Shown: piece after piece, positions 53,140 through 61,997 of the stretch | Layout: each line of letters starts with the position of its first letter | Numbering within the stretch: position 1 is the first letter of the stretch | Assembly (NCBI GenBank): GCA_000696115.1 | Contig: JJOH01000017.1 | Span: forward strand, 10,775 to 74,774 | Origin: Streptomyces olindensis | GTDB lineage: Bacteria > Actinomycetota > Actinomycetes > Streptomycetales > Streptomycetaceae | Length of the DNA stretch: 64,000 nt | Direction of reading: 5' to 3' | The notes under the pieces: model-generated | Seen by the model: only the letters and a program-made list of their open reading frames with translations | The model's database searches: none | Told to the model about the DNA's origin: nothing | Translations under genes and position numbers: made by a program

Positions 53140-55065
53140 TCAGTCCTGCGGTGCCCGGTCCGAAGGGACCTGCGGCCCCCGCACCACGACCGGCGGGATG
53201 GGGCGTGAGCCGGGGATGTTGATGCGGATCCGCGTGGTGAGCGTCGTGGACGTACGGCGCTCCGGCTCCTGAGGCTCCGGCTCCCGGCGGGCCCGCACGG
53301 TGGGGTCGAACCACGAGGAGGTGCTGCCGGAGCCCGCGGCAGCGACACGCAGGAAACCGGCTTCCTCCCGCATCCCCACCTCCGCCAGCGCGGACACGGC
53401 CGCTTCCCGTTCCTCCGGCGGCCGTGCGCACACACCGTGCAGGATCAGGACCGTGTCCGCCTCCCTGCCCCCTCTCAGCGGGGGCAGCACCAGCGGGAGC
53501 TTGTCCAGCGGGCGCAGCCGGCCGGCCGCCAGCAGCGCCTGGCCGGCGAAGTCCGAGAGACCGACCGCGCGCAGGCGCTCCACGGCGTGCAGGAAGGGCC
53601 GGGCCGGACGGCCCGCCCCCATGGCCGCGATCACCGCGCGCACGTCGTCCCGCGGCAGCAGGGGCAGCGCGGAGACCAGGCCGTGCGTGGGGCGCCGCTC
53701 CCCGAACTCCCGGAACACCCGGGCGACTTCGGGACCCGCGCTCAGCCGGCGCAGCCGCTTCAGGGCGGCGAGCAGGCGCCCGGCCGGCCAGTCGCGCCCG
53801 GCCAGGCACAGCAGGTCGATCAGGCCGTCGTCCCGCCCGCTGGCCTGCGCCCACCGGACCTTGTCGACGAGCTGGGCGACGGCGCGGTTGTCCGCGTAGT
53901 CCACGACGACGGAGATGTCCGACCCGTAGTCCGGTCCATGGTCCGACCCGTGGCCCGGCACGTACTCCGGCCCGTCGTCCGACGCGTGGTCCGGCGGGTT
54001 GTCCGGCCGGTTGTCCGGACGTGCGCCGCTGGTCAGCGGGTTGTCCGGGCCGGACAACCCGGCCGACTCGTCCTGGAGTTCCTCCGCGAGCTGCTCCAGG
54101 CGTTCCGCGCCGTTGTCCAGGATGTGCGCGGCCTTCGTCAGCGCGGCGTCGATGTCGTCCTGGACGAGTCCGGGCACCGGGGACGGCACCAGCGCGTCGG
54201 GCTCGGGCACGGCGTCCTCCCCGGCGGCGGACCCGTCGTCGTCGCCCCGGCGCAGCCGCGCCAGCTCCTCCGACAGGCGGCGCACCTGCTCGGCGGACTG
54301 CTCGGCCAGCCGGTCGGCCTTCTCGCGCTCGGCCCGCGCCCGGCTCAGTTCCGTCTCGGCCTGGACGCGCTGCGCCTCGCTGTGCCGCAGGCGGTCCTGG
54401 ACCTCGTCGAGCATGACGAGGCCCGGCAGCCGGGACATCGTCCGGTCCCGTTCCGCGGTGAGCGTGGCGATGTCGCGGTGCAGTTTGTCGACGAGGGCGA
54501 GCAGGATCAGCACCATCTGGTTGGCGTCGTTGCGTGCCTTCTCCAACTCGGCCGTGCGCTGCAGCGCCCGCAGCAACTGGTCGGAGAGCGCCAGCGAATG
54601 CTGCTGCGCGGCGACCAGTTCGGCCGTGGCCTCCGCGCCGCCGTGCCCCGGGCCGGTGACCGCCTCGGGCGGGCTCGCCGGTCTGCCGCCGCGCCGTCCG
54701 GCCCGCCTGGCCCGCTCGGCGGCATCGTACAGCGGGCGGGCCCGCTCGGTCAGCCGGTCGCGCTCGGCCTTGTTCCGGGAGCAGACGTCGGCCACCGCCT
54801 CGACGAAGTCCCACCGCGGGTTCACGCCGGCCAGGCGGTCGGCGACCGTGCTGCGGCTCGGGATCGTCTGGCGTTCGAAGTGCTCGGCCTTGAGCTCGCG
54901 CAGCAGGTCGTCCAGCCGCAGGCCGGCGCGGTCCAGCCACTCGCGGAGCAGCCGGGCGAGGGCGTTGGCCTCGTCGGAGGTACCCCGCAGCTCCGCCCAG
55001 GGGCGGGTGCGGCGCCCTCCGCTCGCTCCGACTCCCCTACCCGCGTGTTCAGTTGGTCCACTCAC
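53140..55065 (-). CDS. coiled-coil protein with N-terminal HTH-like domain, unknown function
   Basis: About 641 residues from the GTG at 55065; an in-frame GTG at 55110 would add 15. Residues ~25-110 (EANALARLLREWLDRAGLRL; RSTVADRLAGVNPRWDFVEAV) resemble the HTH-like domain found at the start of many Streptomyces regulatory and signalling proteins. A coiled coil follows (ELVAAQQHSLALSDQLLRAL; then AQRVQAETELSRARAEREKADRL), then an acidic linker with Pro-Asp-Asn/His repeats and a helical C-terminal half. No enzyme motif is seen. It has no membrane segment. The function is not known. Confidence 0.75.
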   Translation of the reverse strand: MSGPTEHAGRGVGASGGRRTRPWAELRGTSDEANALARLLREWLDRAGLRLDDLLRELKAEHFERQTIPSRSTVADRLAGVNPRWDFVEAVADVCSRNKAERDRLTERARPLYDAAERARRAGRRGGRPASPPEAVTGPGHGGAEATAELVAAQQHSLALSDQLLRALQRTAELEKARNDANQMVLILLALVDKLHRDIATLTAERDRTMSRLPGLVMLDEVQDRLRHSEAQRVQAETELSRARAEREKADRLAEQSAEQVRRLSEELARLRRGDDDGSAAGEDAVPEPDALVPSPVPGLVQDDIDAALTKAAHILDNGAERLEQLAEELQDESAGLSGPDNPLTSGARPDNRPDNPPDHASDDGPEYVPGHGSDHGPDYGSDISVVVDYADNRAVAQLVDKVRWAQASGRDDGLIDLLCLAGRDWPAGRLLAALKRLRRLSAGPEVARVFREFGERRPTHGLVSALPLLPRDDVRAVIAAMGAGRPARPFLHAVERLRAVGLSDFAGQALLAAGRLRPLDKLPLVLPPLRGGREADTVLILHGVCARPPEEREAAVSALAEVGMREEAGFLRVAAAGSGSTSSWFDPTVRARREPEPQEPERRTSTTLTTRIRINIPGSRPIPPVVVRGPQVPSDRAPQD

Positions 55066-55216
55066 CGTGTCGACGGCCCCGTACTTGTCCGGACTTGTAC
55101 ACGGGACCACCCGGACTAGTGGAGTCGAGGCCGTCCGGCCAGCAGGCTTGCCGCGTCACCGAAACAGGCCGGGCAGCCCGCCGACGCCATCCCCACCCCA
55201 TCCGAGGAGTCCCCCC

Positions 55217-55387
55217 ATGTCGGACCAACTCAACCACGTACTGTCGCTCCTCGCACACGGGCTGCTCACAGAGCTGCCCGCGCAGCTCGCGACGGCGGCG
55301 ATCGTCGCCGCGACGGCCGGCGCCCACCGCTACGCCCGGCACCGCCGCACCAGGAACCGGGACCGGCCGGACACCGACGACGCGTGA
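55217..55387 (+). CDS. 56-residue peptide, unknown function
   Basis: ATG with GAGGAG 7 bases upstream. The product begins MSDQLNHVLSLLAHGLL, has an alanine-rich amphipathic or membrane-like stretch (QLATAAIVAATAGAHRYA) and ends RRTRNRDRPDTDDA. The ribosome-binding site and codon use favour a real gene. It is divergent from the coiled-coil gene across a 151-base gap. Confidence 0.6.
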   Translation: MSDQLNHVLSLLAHGLLTELPAQLATAAIVAATAGAHRYARHRRTRNRDRPDTDDA

Positions 55388-55421
55388 GCGGACGACGGCA
55401 CCCGGACCGTCGTTCGACCGG

Positions 55422-55658
55422 GTGTCCTACGGCGACCAGGTCTGCGCCTGGGGCACCCGGCTGCACGAGGGGCTGTGGTTCGCGGCCCGCCACCCGGACA
55501 CCGACGTCGCCCACAAGAACCTGCGGCTGTACGCCGACCGGCTGCGCGACATCGTCCTGCCGGTCGCGGACCGCGCCCCCACACCAGGCGGTGAGACGCC
55601 CCGGGCCTACACGCCCGCGTACGAGTGCTTGCCGGAGACGAAGATGTTCACGCCGTAG
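55422..55658 (+). CDS. possible short ORF overlapping the end of ccsB
   Basis: Between about 55413 and 55606 the frame starting at GTG 55422 has very strong GC third positions and a protein-like text (GDQVCAWGTRLHEGLWFAARHPD, then VAHKNLRLYADRLRDIVLPV). The last 17 codons overlap ccsB on the other strand. No ribosome-binding site is seen. It may be a separate small gene or the displaced end of the 56-residue gene upstream after a frameshift. Confidence 0.35.
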   Translation: MSYGDQVCAWGTRLHEGLWFAARHPDTDVAHKNLRLYADRLRDIVLPVADRAPTPGGETPRAYTPAYECLPETKMFTP

Positions 55659-56686
55659 TAGTTGAACAGCCAGCAGCCGAAGGCGAGCAGGGCCAGGTAG
55701 GCGGCCTTGCGGCCCTTCCAGCCGGCGGTGGCGCGGGCGTGCAGGTAACCGGCGTAGGCGACCCAGGTGATGAAGGACCAGGTCTCCTTGGGGTCCCAGC
55801 CCCAGTAGCGGCCCCAGGCGTCGCCCGCCCAGATGGCGCCCGCGATGATCGTGAAGGTCCACAGCGGGAAGACGGCCGCGTTGACGCGGTAGGAGAACTT
55901 GTCGAGGGAGGCGGCGGAGGGCAGCCGCTCCAGGACCGAGGTCGCGAAGGTGCCGGGCGTGCCGCCGCTCGCCAGCTTGTTCTCGTAGGAGTCCTTGAAG
56001 AGGTACAGGATCGTGCCGACCGCGCCCACGTAGAACACCGCGCCGCAGAAGATCGCGGTGGAGACGTGGATGTACAGCCAGTACGAGTGCAGCGCCGGGA
56101 CCAGCTGGTCGCTGGCGGTGTACAGGACCGTGACGGCGAGGCCCAGGTCGAGCAGGACGGTCGTGGTCAGGAACAGACCGAGCCAGCGGACGTTCTTCTT
56201 CAGTGCCAGCAGCCCGAGGTACACGCCGACGGCGACCGTGGAGAACGTGATGTTGAACTCGTACATGTTGCCCCACGGCGCCCGTTCCACCGAGGCCGCG
56301 CGGGCGATGACGCCGCCCAGCTCGATGAGGAAGGCGAGCACGGTGAGGGAGATGGCGATCCGGCCGTACAGGTCGCCCTGCTCGTCACCGCCGTGCGCCC
56401 CGGGCCCGTCCGGCACGTCGCGCTGGCCGGCCGTGGCCCGCACGGTGACTTTCGGCCGCTCCAGGACGGCGGTGCCGCCCGTCTGGTTCACGGTGACGGC
56501 GGGCGCCTTCTTCGTCTCGGACTTGGCCGTGAGCGCGGCGGCGGTGCGGGCCACCTTGCTGCGGCTGCCGAAGAGCCATTCGGCGATGTACGCGAAGAAG
56601 GCCAGGGTGTAGACGGCCATCGCGGAGTAGATCAGCGTGTTGCTGATGTTGGCGAGGTTCTCGTTGGTCGCGGCGGCGAGATTCAC
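55607..56686 (-). CDS. ccsB: cytochrome c biogenesis protein CcsB (CcsA/ResC type)
   Basis: 359 residues with about eight membrane segments. The haem-handling tryptophan-rich motif is WGRYWGWDPKETWSF, with outer histidines at LHSYWLYIHV. A poorly conserved cytoplasmic loop (residues ~45-105) follows the first helix. With ResB it forms the system II synthetase that exports haem and attaches it to apocytochrome c. The GTG overlaps the resB stop by 4 bases. Confidence 0.95.
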   Translation of the reverse strand: MNLAAATNENLANISNTLIYSAMAVYTLAFFAYIAEWLFGSRSKVARTAAALTAKSETKKAPAVTVNQTGGTAVLERPKVTVRATAGQRDVPDGPGAHGGDEQGDLYGRIAISLTVLAFLIELGGVIARAASVERAPWGNMYEFNITFSTVAVGVYLGLLALKKNVRWLGLFLTTTVLLDLGLAVTVLYTASDQLVPALHSYWLYIHVSTAIFCGAVFYVGAVGTILYLFKDSYENKLASGGTPGTFATSVLERLPSAASLDKFSYRVNAAVFPLWTFTIIAGAIWAGDAWGRYWGWDPKETWSFITWVAYAGYLHARATAGWKGRKAAYLALLAFGCWLFNYYGVNIFVSGKHSYAGV

Positions 56687-58413
56687 TGCTTCTCAGCCCC
56701 TTCGGCAGGTACGGGGGTCGTGGTGCCCGGCTCCTGGTCGGGGTCGGGGGAGTCTGCGGGGTCGGATGTTCCGGGCGCCCGGTCGTACAGGATCCCGGCG
56801 AGGTCGCCCAGTTCCTCCGGGACCTTGGCGGACTCGCTGCGGCCGAGGCCGGCCATCTCGACGACGGTGACGCCGTCGGCGCCCCGGACCGCGCGGACCC
56901 AGACGCGGCGGCGCTGGATGAACAGCGAGCCGGCCAGGCCGAAGATCGCGGCGATGGCACCGCCCAGGGCCCAGCCGCTGGCCGGCTGCTGGGTGATCTG
57001 GAACTGCGCCCACTCCTTGATGTCCTTCTCGAAGGTGATCGAGCCGGCGCCGTTCGGCAGCTGCATCGTCTGGCCGGGCTTGAGCAGCTTCTTCAGCAGC
57101 TTGCCCTGGGAGTCCTTGAACTCCTTCATGTTGGTCTTGTCGAGCTGGTACACGCTCTGCGGCAGGCCCGAGTCGACACCCAGGTCGCCGTGGTAGGCGT
57201 TCAGCGCGAGGACCGGGCTCATCAGCGCCGGGAACTGGGAGACCATCGCGCCGCCGTGGTAGGTGGGCACGAAGAAGGCCTGGAAGCCGAGCTGCTCCTT
57301 CTGGCCCTTGGCGTTGCGGTAGCCGTCCATCACCTTGATGGCGCCGGAGGAGGTCGCGAAGCCGTCCAGCGGGAGCAGCGGCACGGCGTCGCGGTAGACA
57401 ACGTCGCCCTTGCCGTCGCGGACGGTGACGACCGGGGCGTAGCCGTGGCTGGCGAGGTAGACCTTGGTGTCGCCGATGGTGAGCGGCTCGTTGACCTTGA
57501 TGGTCTTGTGCTCGTCCTTGCCGTAGGCGCCCACGCTGTAGTCGACCGTCGCCTGGTAGGTGCGCGGGGTGCCCCGGTTGGGGCCGCTCATCTCGTAGGT
57601 GCCCGTGAAGTTCTTCAGGCGGAAGCTGAAGGGGTTCAGGTCGTCCTGCGTGAAGAGGTTGCCGGACTTGAAGTCGTCGTACTGGGTGAGGGTGTTGGAG
57701 AAGCCGTCGCCCTCGACGACCAGCTTGAAGCCCTCGGCCTTGAACAGCTGGCCCCAGGCGAAGGCGACCAGCATCACGATCAGGGCGAGGTGGAAGACGA
57801 GGTTGCCGACCTCGCGCAGGTAGCCCTTCTCGGCGGCGACGGCGTCACCGGCGAGGTGCGCGCGGAAGCGGCGCTTCTTCAGCAGGGCGAGCGCGGCCTC
57901 GCGGACCTGCTCGGGCTCGGCCGTCGTACGCCACGTGGTGTGGGCGGGCAGCCGGTTCAGCCGCTTGGGGGCGCCCGGCGGGCGGCCGCGCAGCTGGCCG
58001 ACGAACTGCCAGCTGCGGGGCACGATGCAGCCGATGAGGGAGACGAACAGCAGGATGTAGATCGCGGAGAACCACACCGAGCTGTAGACGTGGAACATCC
58101 CCAGCTTGTCGTAGACGTCGCCGAGGGTGGGGTTGTTCTTGCGGAACTCGGCGACCTTGGTGGCGTCGATGCCGGTCTGCGGGATGAGCGAGCCGGGGAT
58201 CGCACCGAGCGACAGCAGCAGGAGCAGCAGCAGCGCGACCCGCATGGAGGTGAGCTGTCGCCAGAACCAGCGGGCCCAGCCGATGACCCCCAGCGAGGGC
58301 AGGTGGGGCGCGTCCTCCTTGGGCGCGGTGGACAGCTGGGATCCCGCGGCGCCGAGGTCCTGGTCCTCCGGGCCGCCGGCGGGGGCCGGGTCGGTGGTGC
58401 TGGTCTTGCTCAT
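56683..58413 (-). CDS. resB: cytochrome c biogenesis protein ResB
   Basis: 576 residues. N-terminal WARWFWRQLTSMRVALLLLLLLS, then IPGSLIPQT, are ResB signatures. Three N-terminal membrane helices, a large extracytoplasmic region (about residues 235-475) and a last helix (WALGGAIAAIFGLAGSLF) follow. It partners CcsB in haem delivery. The start is 3 bases after the ccdA stop, and the C-terminal tail is Asp/Pro-rich. Confidence 0.95.
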   Translation of the reverse strand: MSKTSTTDPAPAGGPEDQDLGAAGSQLSTAPKEDAPHLPSLGVIGWARWFWRQLTSMRVALLLLLLLSLGAIPGSLIPQTGIDATKVAEFRKNNPTLGDVYDKLGMFHVYSSVWFSAIYILLFVSLIGCIVPRSWQFVGQLRGRPPGAPKRLNRLPAHTTWRTTAEPEQVREAALALLKKRRFRAHLAGDAVAAEKGYLREVGNLVFHLALIVMLVAFAWGQLFKAEGFKLVVEGDGFSNTLTQYDDFKSGNLFTQDDLNPFSFRLKNFTGTYEMSGPNRGTPRTYQATVDYSVGAYGKDEHKTIKVNEPLTIGDTKVYLASHGYAPVVTVRDGKGDVVYRDAVPLLPLDGFATSSGAIKVMDGYRNAKGQKEQLGFQAFFVPTYHGGAMVSQFPALMSPVLALNAYHGDLGVDSGLPQSVYQLDKTNMKEFKDSQGKLLKKLLKPGQTMQLPNGAGSITFEKDIKEWAQFQITQQPASGWALGGAIAAIFGLAGSLFIQRRRVWVRAVRGADGVTVVEMAGLGRSESAKVPEELGDLAGILYDRAPGTSDPADSPDPDQEPGTTTPVPAEGAEKQ

Positions 58414-58416
58414 CGA

Positions 58417-59190
58417 TCAGATCCCCACAGTGAAGCCGTTGGACCAGGTCTGCATCTCCTGCACGATGCGGTCCCAGGCGCCGGTCAGCAGCAGCAGACC
58501 GGTGACGATCATCATGCTGCCGCCGAGGCGCATCACCCACACATAGTGGCGCTTGACCCAGTCGAAGGCGCCGAGGGCCTTGCGGAAGGCGACCGCGGCG
58601 AGCACGAAGGGCACGCCGAGACCGAGGCAGTACGCGACGGTCAGCAGGGCCCCGCGGCCCGCGCTGCCCTGGTCCTGGGACAGGATCAGCACCGACGACA
58701 GGGTGGGCCCGATGCACGGCGTCCAGCCGATGCCGAACAGCGCGCCCAGCAGCGGCGCCCCGACGAGCCCGGTCACGGGCCGCTTGTGGAGGCGGAACTC
58801 GCGCTGGGTCATCCAGGGCATCAGCCCCATGAAGAAAACGCCCATGAGGATCATGAGCCCGCCGAGCACCTTGGACAGGACGCCACGGTTCGCCTGGAGC
58901 GTGTCGCCGAAGTAGCCGAACAGCGCCCCGGAGGAGACGAACACGGCGGTGAAGCCGAGCACGAACAGGGAGGCACCGGCGACCATCCGGCCGCGCCGGG
59001 CCTCGGCGAGGTCGGTGCCCGTGACGCCGGTCACGTACGACAGGTAGCCGGGGACGAGCGGCAGGACGCACGGGGAGAAGAAGGAGACGAGACCGCCGAG
59101 CAGCGCGATGGGCAGGGCCGCCAGCAGGGCGCCGTTGAGCACCGTGCCGTTGTAGCCCGTCGCCGCGAGCGTGGTGACTGCCGAGGTCAC
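58417..59190 (-). CDS. ccdA: thiol-disulfide transporter CcdA
   Basis: 257 residues with six membrane helices. The electron-carrying cysteines are in FFSPCVLPLVPGYLS and GWTPCIGPTLSS. It passes reducing power across the membrane to ResA, which keeps apocytochrome c reduced. The GTG start is one base after the resA stop. Confidence 0.95.
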   Translation of the reverse strand: MTSAVTTLAATGYNGTVLNGALLAALPIALLGGLVSFFSPCVLPLVPGYLSYVTGVTGTDLAEARRGRMVAGASLFVLGFTAVFVSSGALFGYFGDTLQANRGVLSKVLGGLMILMGVFFMGLMPWMTQREFRLHKRPVTGLVGAPLLGALFGIGWTPCIGPTLSSVLILSQDQGSAGRGALLTVAYCLGLGVPFVLAAVAFRKALGAFDWVKRHYVWVMRLGGSMMIVTGLLLLTGAWDRIVQEMQTWSNGFTVGI

Positions 59191-59191
59191 G

Positions 59192-59833
59192 TCACTTCTC
59201 CGCGAGGACCGGGGCGATCATCTTGCGGAGCTTCTCCTCGCTCAGCGCCTGGAGCGAGCGGGCGGCGATCTTCCCCTCCCGGTCGAAGACGAGGGTGGAG
59301 GGGATGGCCTGCGGGTTGAGGGTGCCGCGTTCGAAGCGGAGCATCAGCTTGCCCGTCGGGTCGTACAGGCTCGGGTACGTCACCCCGTACGCCTTCTCGA
59401 AGGCGAGGGCCGGGCCGGTGCTGGTGTCGCGGGTGTTGATGCCGACGAACTGGACGCCCTTGCCCTTGAGGTCCTTCCAGGTCTTCTCGAAGCCGGGCGC
59501 CTCGGCGCGGCAGGGCGGGCACCAGGAGCCCCAGACGTTGACGACGACGACCTTGCCCTTGTAGTCGGCGACGTCGAGCTGCTTGCCGTCGATGGTCTTG
59601 CCGGACAGGTCCGGGGCGTCCGCGCGCTCGCCCTTGTCGGCGGTGGCGATGCCGTCCTTGCCCAGGACGAAGTTGGTGTCACCGCCCCCGCTGGACGTAC
59701 CGCCCGAGCTGCACGCGGACAGGGTCAGCGCCGCCGCCGCGGCACCGGCGGTGAGCAGGGCGGCGCGGCGGGGGCCCGGGAAGGTGCGGCGGGTGCGGTT
59801 CGAGCGCAGGGAAGCGCGGCTGGCGGCACTCAT
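59192..59833 (-). CDS. resA: ResA/TlpA-type thioredoxin-like lipoprotein
   Basis: 213 residues. An arginine-rich N-region and hydrophobic segment end in a LSAC lipobox. The mature part has the thioredoxin fold with VVVNVWGSWCPPCRAE (active site CPPC) and the cis-proline in PQAIPSTLVFD. It reduces the CXXCH cysteines of apocytochrome c with electrons from CcdA. Confidence 0.95.
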   Translation of the reverse strand: MSAASRASLRSNRTRRTFPGPRRAALLTAGAAAAALTLSACSSGGTSSGGGDTNFVLGKDGIATADKGERADAPDLSGKTIDGKQLDVADYKGKVVVVNVWGSWCPPCRAEAPGFEKTWKDLKGKGVQFVGINTRDTSTGPALAFEKAYGVTYPSLYDPTGKLMLRFERGTLNPQAIPSTLVFDREGKIAARSLQALSEEKLRKMIAPVLAEK

Positions 59834-59899
59834 GTGAAAAGTTTCGCATGCCCGTTCTGCCGATCTCGCCCACCCCCCTTGCGGGCGGAAAACCGCATT

Positions 59900-61189
59900 T
59901 CAGGCGGCGTTTGAGGAGGGTGTCCCGGAGCCGGTGGGGGTGGCCTTCAGGAACTCCCGCCAGCCGCCCGCCGGCTGCTGCCCGACGTCGAGGGTGCGCA
60001 GCTTGGCCAGGACCTCGGGCCGCTGCGCGTCCATCCAGTCGACGTACTGCCGGAAAGAGACGAGACGCACATCGGCGCCCTTCTCCTTCTCGCGCGCGAT
60101 GTGCTGGAAGGCCTCCTCGACGGCGTCCATGTAGATGCCGCCGTTCCACTGCTCGAAGTGGTTGCCGACGAAGAACGGTGCCCGGTTTGTCTCATATGCC
60201 CGCTTGAATCCCTGGATGTACGCCTGGGCCGACTGCTCCCGCCAGCCCGGGTAGTTGTGCGCGGGCGCCTTGGTGGAGTTCAGGGACTGGTTCGCCAGCA
60301 TGTTGTAGTCCATGGAGAGGACCTCGAAGCCCCGGCCGGGAAAAGGTATCTGCTGCAACGGCAGGTCCCAGATGCCCTGCCGCTTCACGGGCCACACCTG
60401 ACGGCCGCCCGGGGAGGAGGCGTCGTAGCGCCAGCCCAGCTCGCGGGCCGTGGGCAGCAGGTTGTCCTGGCCGAGCAGACAGGGCGTGCGGCCGCCGACG
60501 AGTTCCTTGTCGTAGTCGAACGGCAGCGACGGCAGGTCCGTCCAGCCGGTGTTGGTGCGCCACTCCTTCACGAAGGACTTCGCCTGGTCGATCTCGCTGC
60601 GCCACTGCCGCGGCGTCCAGTTCTTGACCGAGCCGTGGGCCTCGCCGCAGAAGTGGCCGTTGAAGTGGGTGCCGATCTCGTGGCCCTCCAGCCACGCCCG
60701 GCGGACGTTCTTCAGCGTGTCCTTGATGTGCGCGTCGGTGAGGTAGCCGATGTCGGAGGCGCCGCGCGGGTTGTTCGGCGGGTCGTAGAGGCGCTTCTTC
60801 GACTCGGGCAGCAGGTACAGCCCGGACAGGAAGAAGGTCATGCTCGCGCCGTGCTCCTTCGCCAGGTCCAGGAAGCGCGGGAAGAGGCCGTTGCCGACCT
60901 CGCCGGCGCCGTCCCAGGAGAACACCACGAACTGCGGCGGGGTCTGACCCGGCTCCAGCGGCTCGGGCTTCGCGGGCTGGTGGGGCTGCTTGCCGGTGTA
61001 GGCGGTGGAGCCGTCGCCGATGGGCCGGGCGGCGGGCTTCGGCGCGGACCCGCCCTGGGCCCTGTCGCCGCCGGAACCGTCCGCGTGGCCGGACTCGTCC
61101 GAGCCCGTGAGGCCACCGCAGCCGGCGAGCGAGACGGCGGCGGCTCCCGCGCCGATTCCGAGCATTCCCCTGCGGGTGAGAGCGCGCAT
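59900..61189 (-). CDS. polysaccharide-deacetylase-like lipoprotein
   Basis: 429 residues. A Tat-like start (RRGMLGIGAGAAAVSLAGC) carries a lipobox. The NodB-like domain has FSWDGAGEV (first catalytic Asp) and EIGTHFNGHFCGEAHG (HxxxH-like metal site), but the second Asp that usually follows the first is replaced by Gly. It may be a divergent carbohydrate esterase or a non-catalytic binding protein. It lies between the phosphatase-like gene and resA on the same strand. Confidence 0.8.
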   Translation of the reverse strand: MRALTRRGMLGIGAGAAAVSLAGCGGLTGSDESGHADGSGGDRAQGGSAPKPAARPIGDGSTAYTGKQPHQPAKPEPLEPGQTPPQFVVFSWDGAGEVGNGLFPRFLDLAKEHGASMTFFLSGLYLLPESKKRLYDPPNNPRGASDIGYLTDAHIKDTLKNVRRAWLEGHEIGTHFNGHFCGEAHGSVKNWTPRQWRSEIDQAKSFVKEWRTNTGWTDLPSLPFDYDKELVGGRTPCLLGQDNLLPTARELGWRYDASSPGGRQVWPVKRQGIWDLPLQQIPFPGRGFEVLSMDYNMLANQSLNSTKAPAHNYPGWREQSAQAYIQGFKRAYETNRAPFFVGNHFEQWNGGIYMDAVEEAFQHIAREKEKGADVRLVSFRQYVDWMDAQRPEVLAKLRTLDVGQQPAGGWREFLKATPTGSGTPSSNAA

Positions 61190-61307
61190 GGCATCCCCGA
61201 TTCATCACATCGTGCTGGTCACCCAGTCAGAGGACGTGATGAACGGGGAGGTTCCGTCGAAATTTGCAGATTCCGTAACGGAGGCGTCAGAAGGGAACAG
61301 AAAGGGC

Positions 61308-61997
61308 TTACGCGCCGAACGCCTTGCCCTTCCCCTTCACCGGCTTGGCACCGGCCAGCAGATGCGCCGGGACGAGATCGCGGGCCGGCTCGGTGTAGCC
61401 GACGGAGACGATCCGGTCACCCTGGTACGTGAAGGTCGTCAGCGAAGCGAGTGTGCACTGCCGCTTGCGCGGGTCGTGCCACAGCCGCCGCCGCTCGACG
61501 TACGACCGCACGATCCAGATCGGCAGCTGGTGGCTGACCACCACCGCCTCGTGCCCGCGCGCCTTGTCCTTCGCGGCGCTCAGCGCGCTCATCATCCGCA
61601 CGACCTGGTCGACGTACGGCTCGCCCCAGGACGGCCGGAACGGGTTGACCAGGTGCCGCCAGTTGCCGGGCTTGCGCAGCGCCCCGTCCCCGACGCCGAA
61701 CGTCTTGCCCTGGAAGATGTTGTCGGCCTCGATCAGCCGCTCGTCCGTGGCGAGGTCCAGCCCGTGCGCCTTGGCGATCGGCTCGGCCGTCTCCTGCGCG
61801 CGCTCCAGCGGCGAGGCGACGACGTACGTCACATCGCGCGCCGACAGGTGCTCGGCGACCCGGTCGGCCATGCGGCGGCCCAGCTCGGAGAGGTGATAGC
61901 CGGGCAGCCGCCCGTAGAGGATGCCGTCCGGGTTGGCGACCTCGCCGTGCCGCATGACGTGGACGACGGTGATGTCGCTGCTCGTCCCGTTGCTCAT
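61308..61997 (-). CDS. histidine phosphatase (phosphoglycerate-mutase-like)
   Basis: 229 residues. The RHG motif is VVHVMRHGEVANPDG, and the second histidine is in VVVSHQLPIW. The intermediate glutamate region EADNIFQGKTF differs from true mutases, so a phosphatase is likelier. The ATG overlaps the hemL stop (ATGA), so the two are coupled. The substrate is unknown. Confidence 0.88.
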   Translation of the reverse strand: MSNGTSSDITVVHVMRHGEVANPDGILYGRLPGYHLSELGRRMADRVAEHLSARDVTYVVASPLERAQETAEPIAKAHGLDLATDERLIEADNIFQGKTFGVGDGALRKPGNWRHLVNPFRPSWGEPYVDQVVRMMSALSAAKDKARGHEAVVVSHQLPIWIVRSYVERRRLWHDPRKRQCTLASLTTFTYQGDRIVSVGYTEPARDLVPAHLLAGAKPVKGKGKAFGA

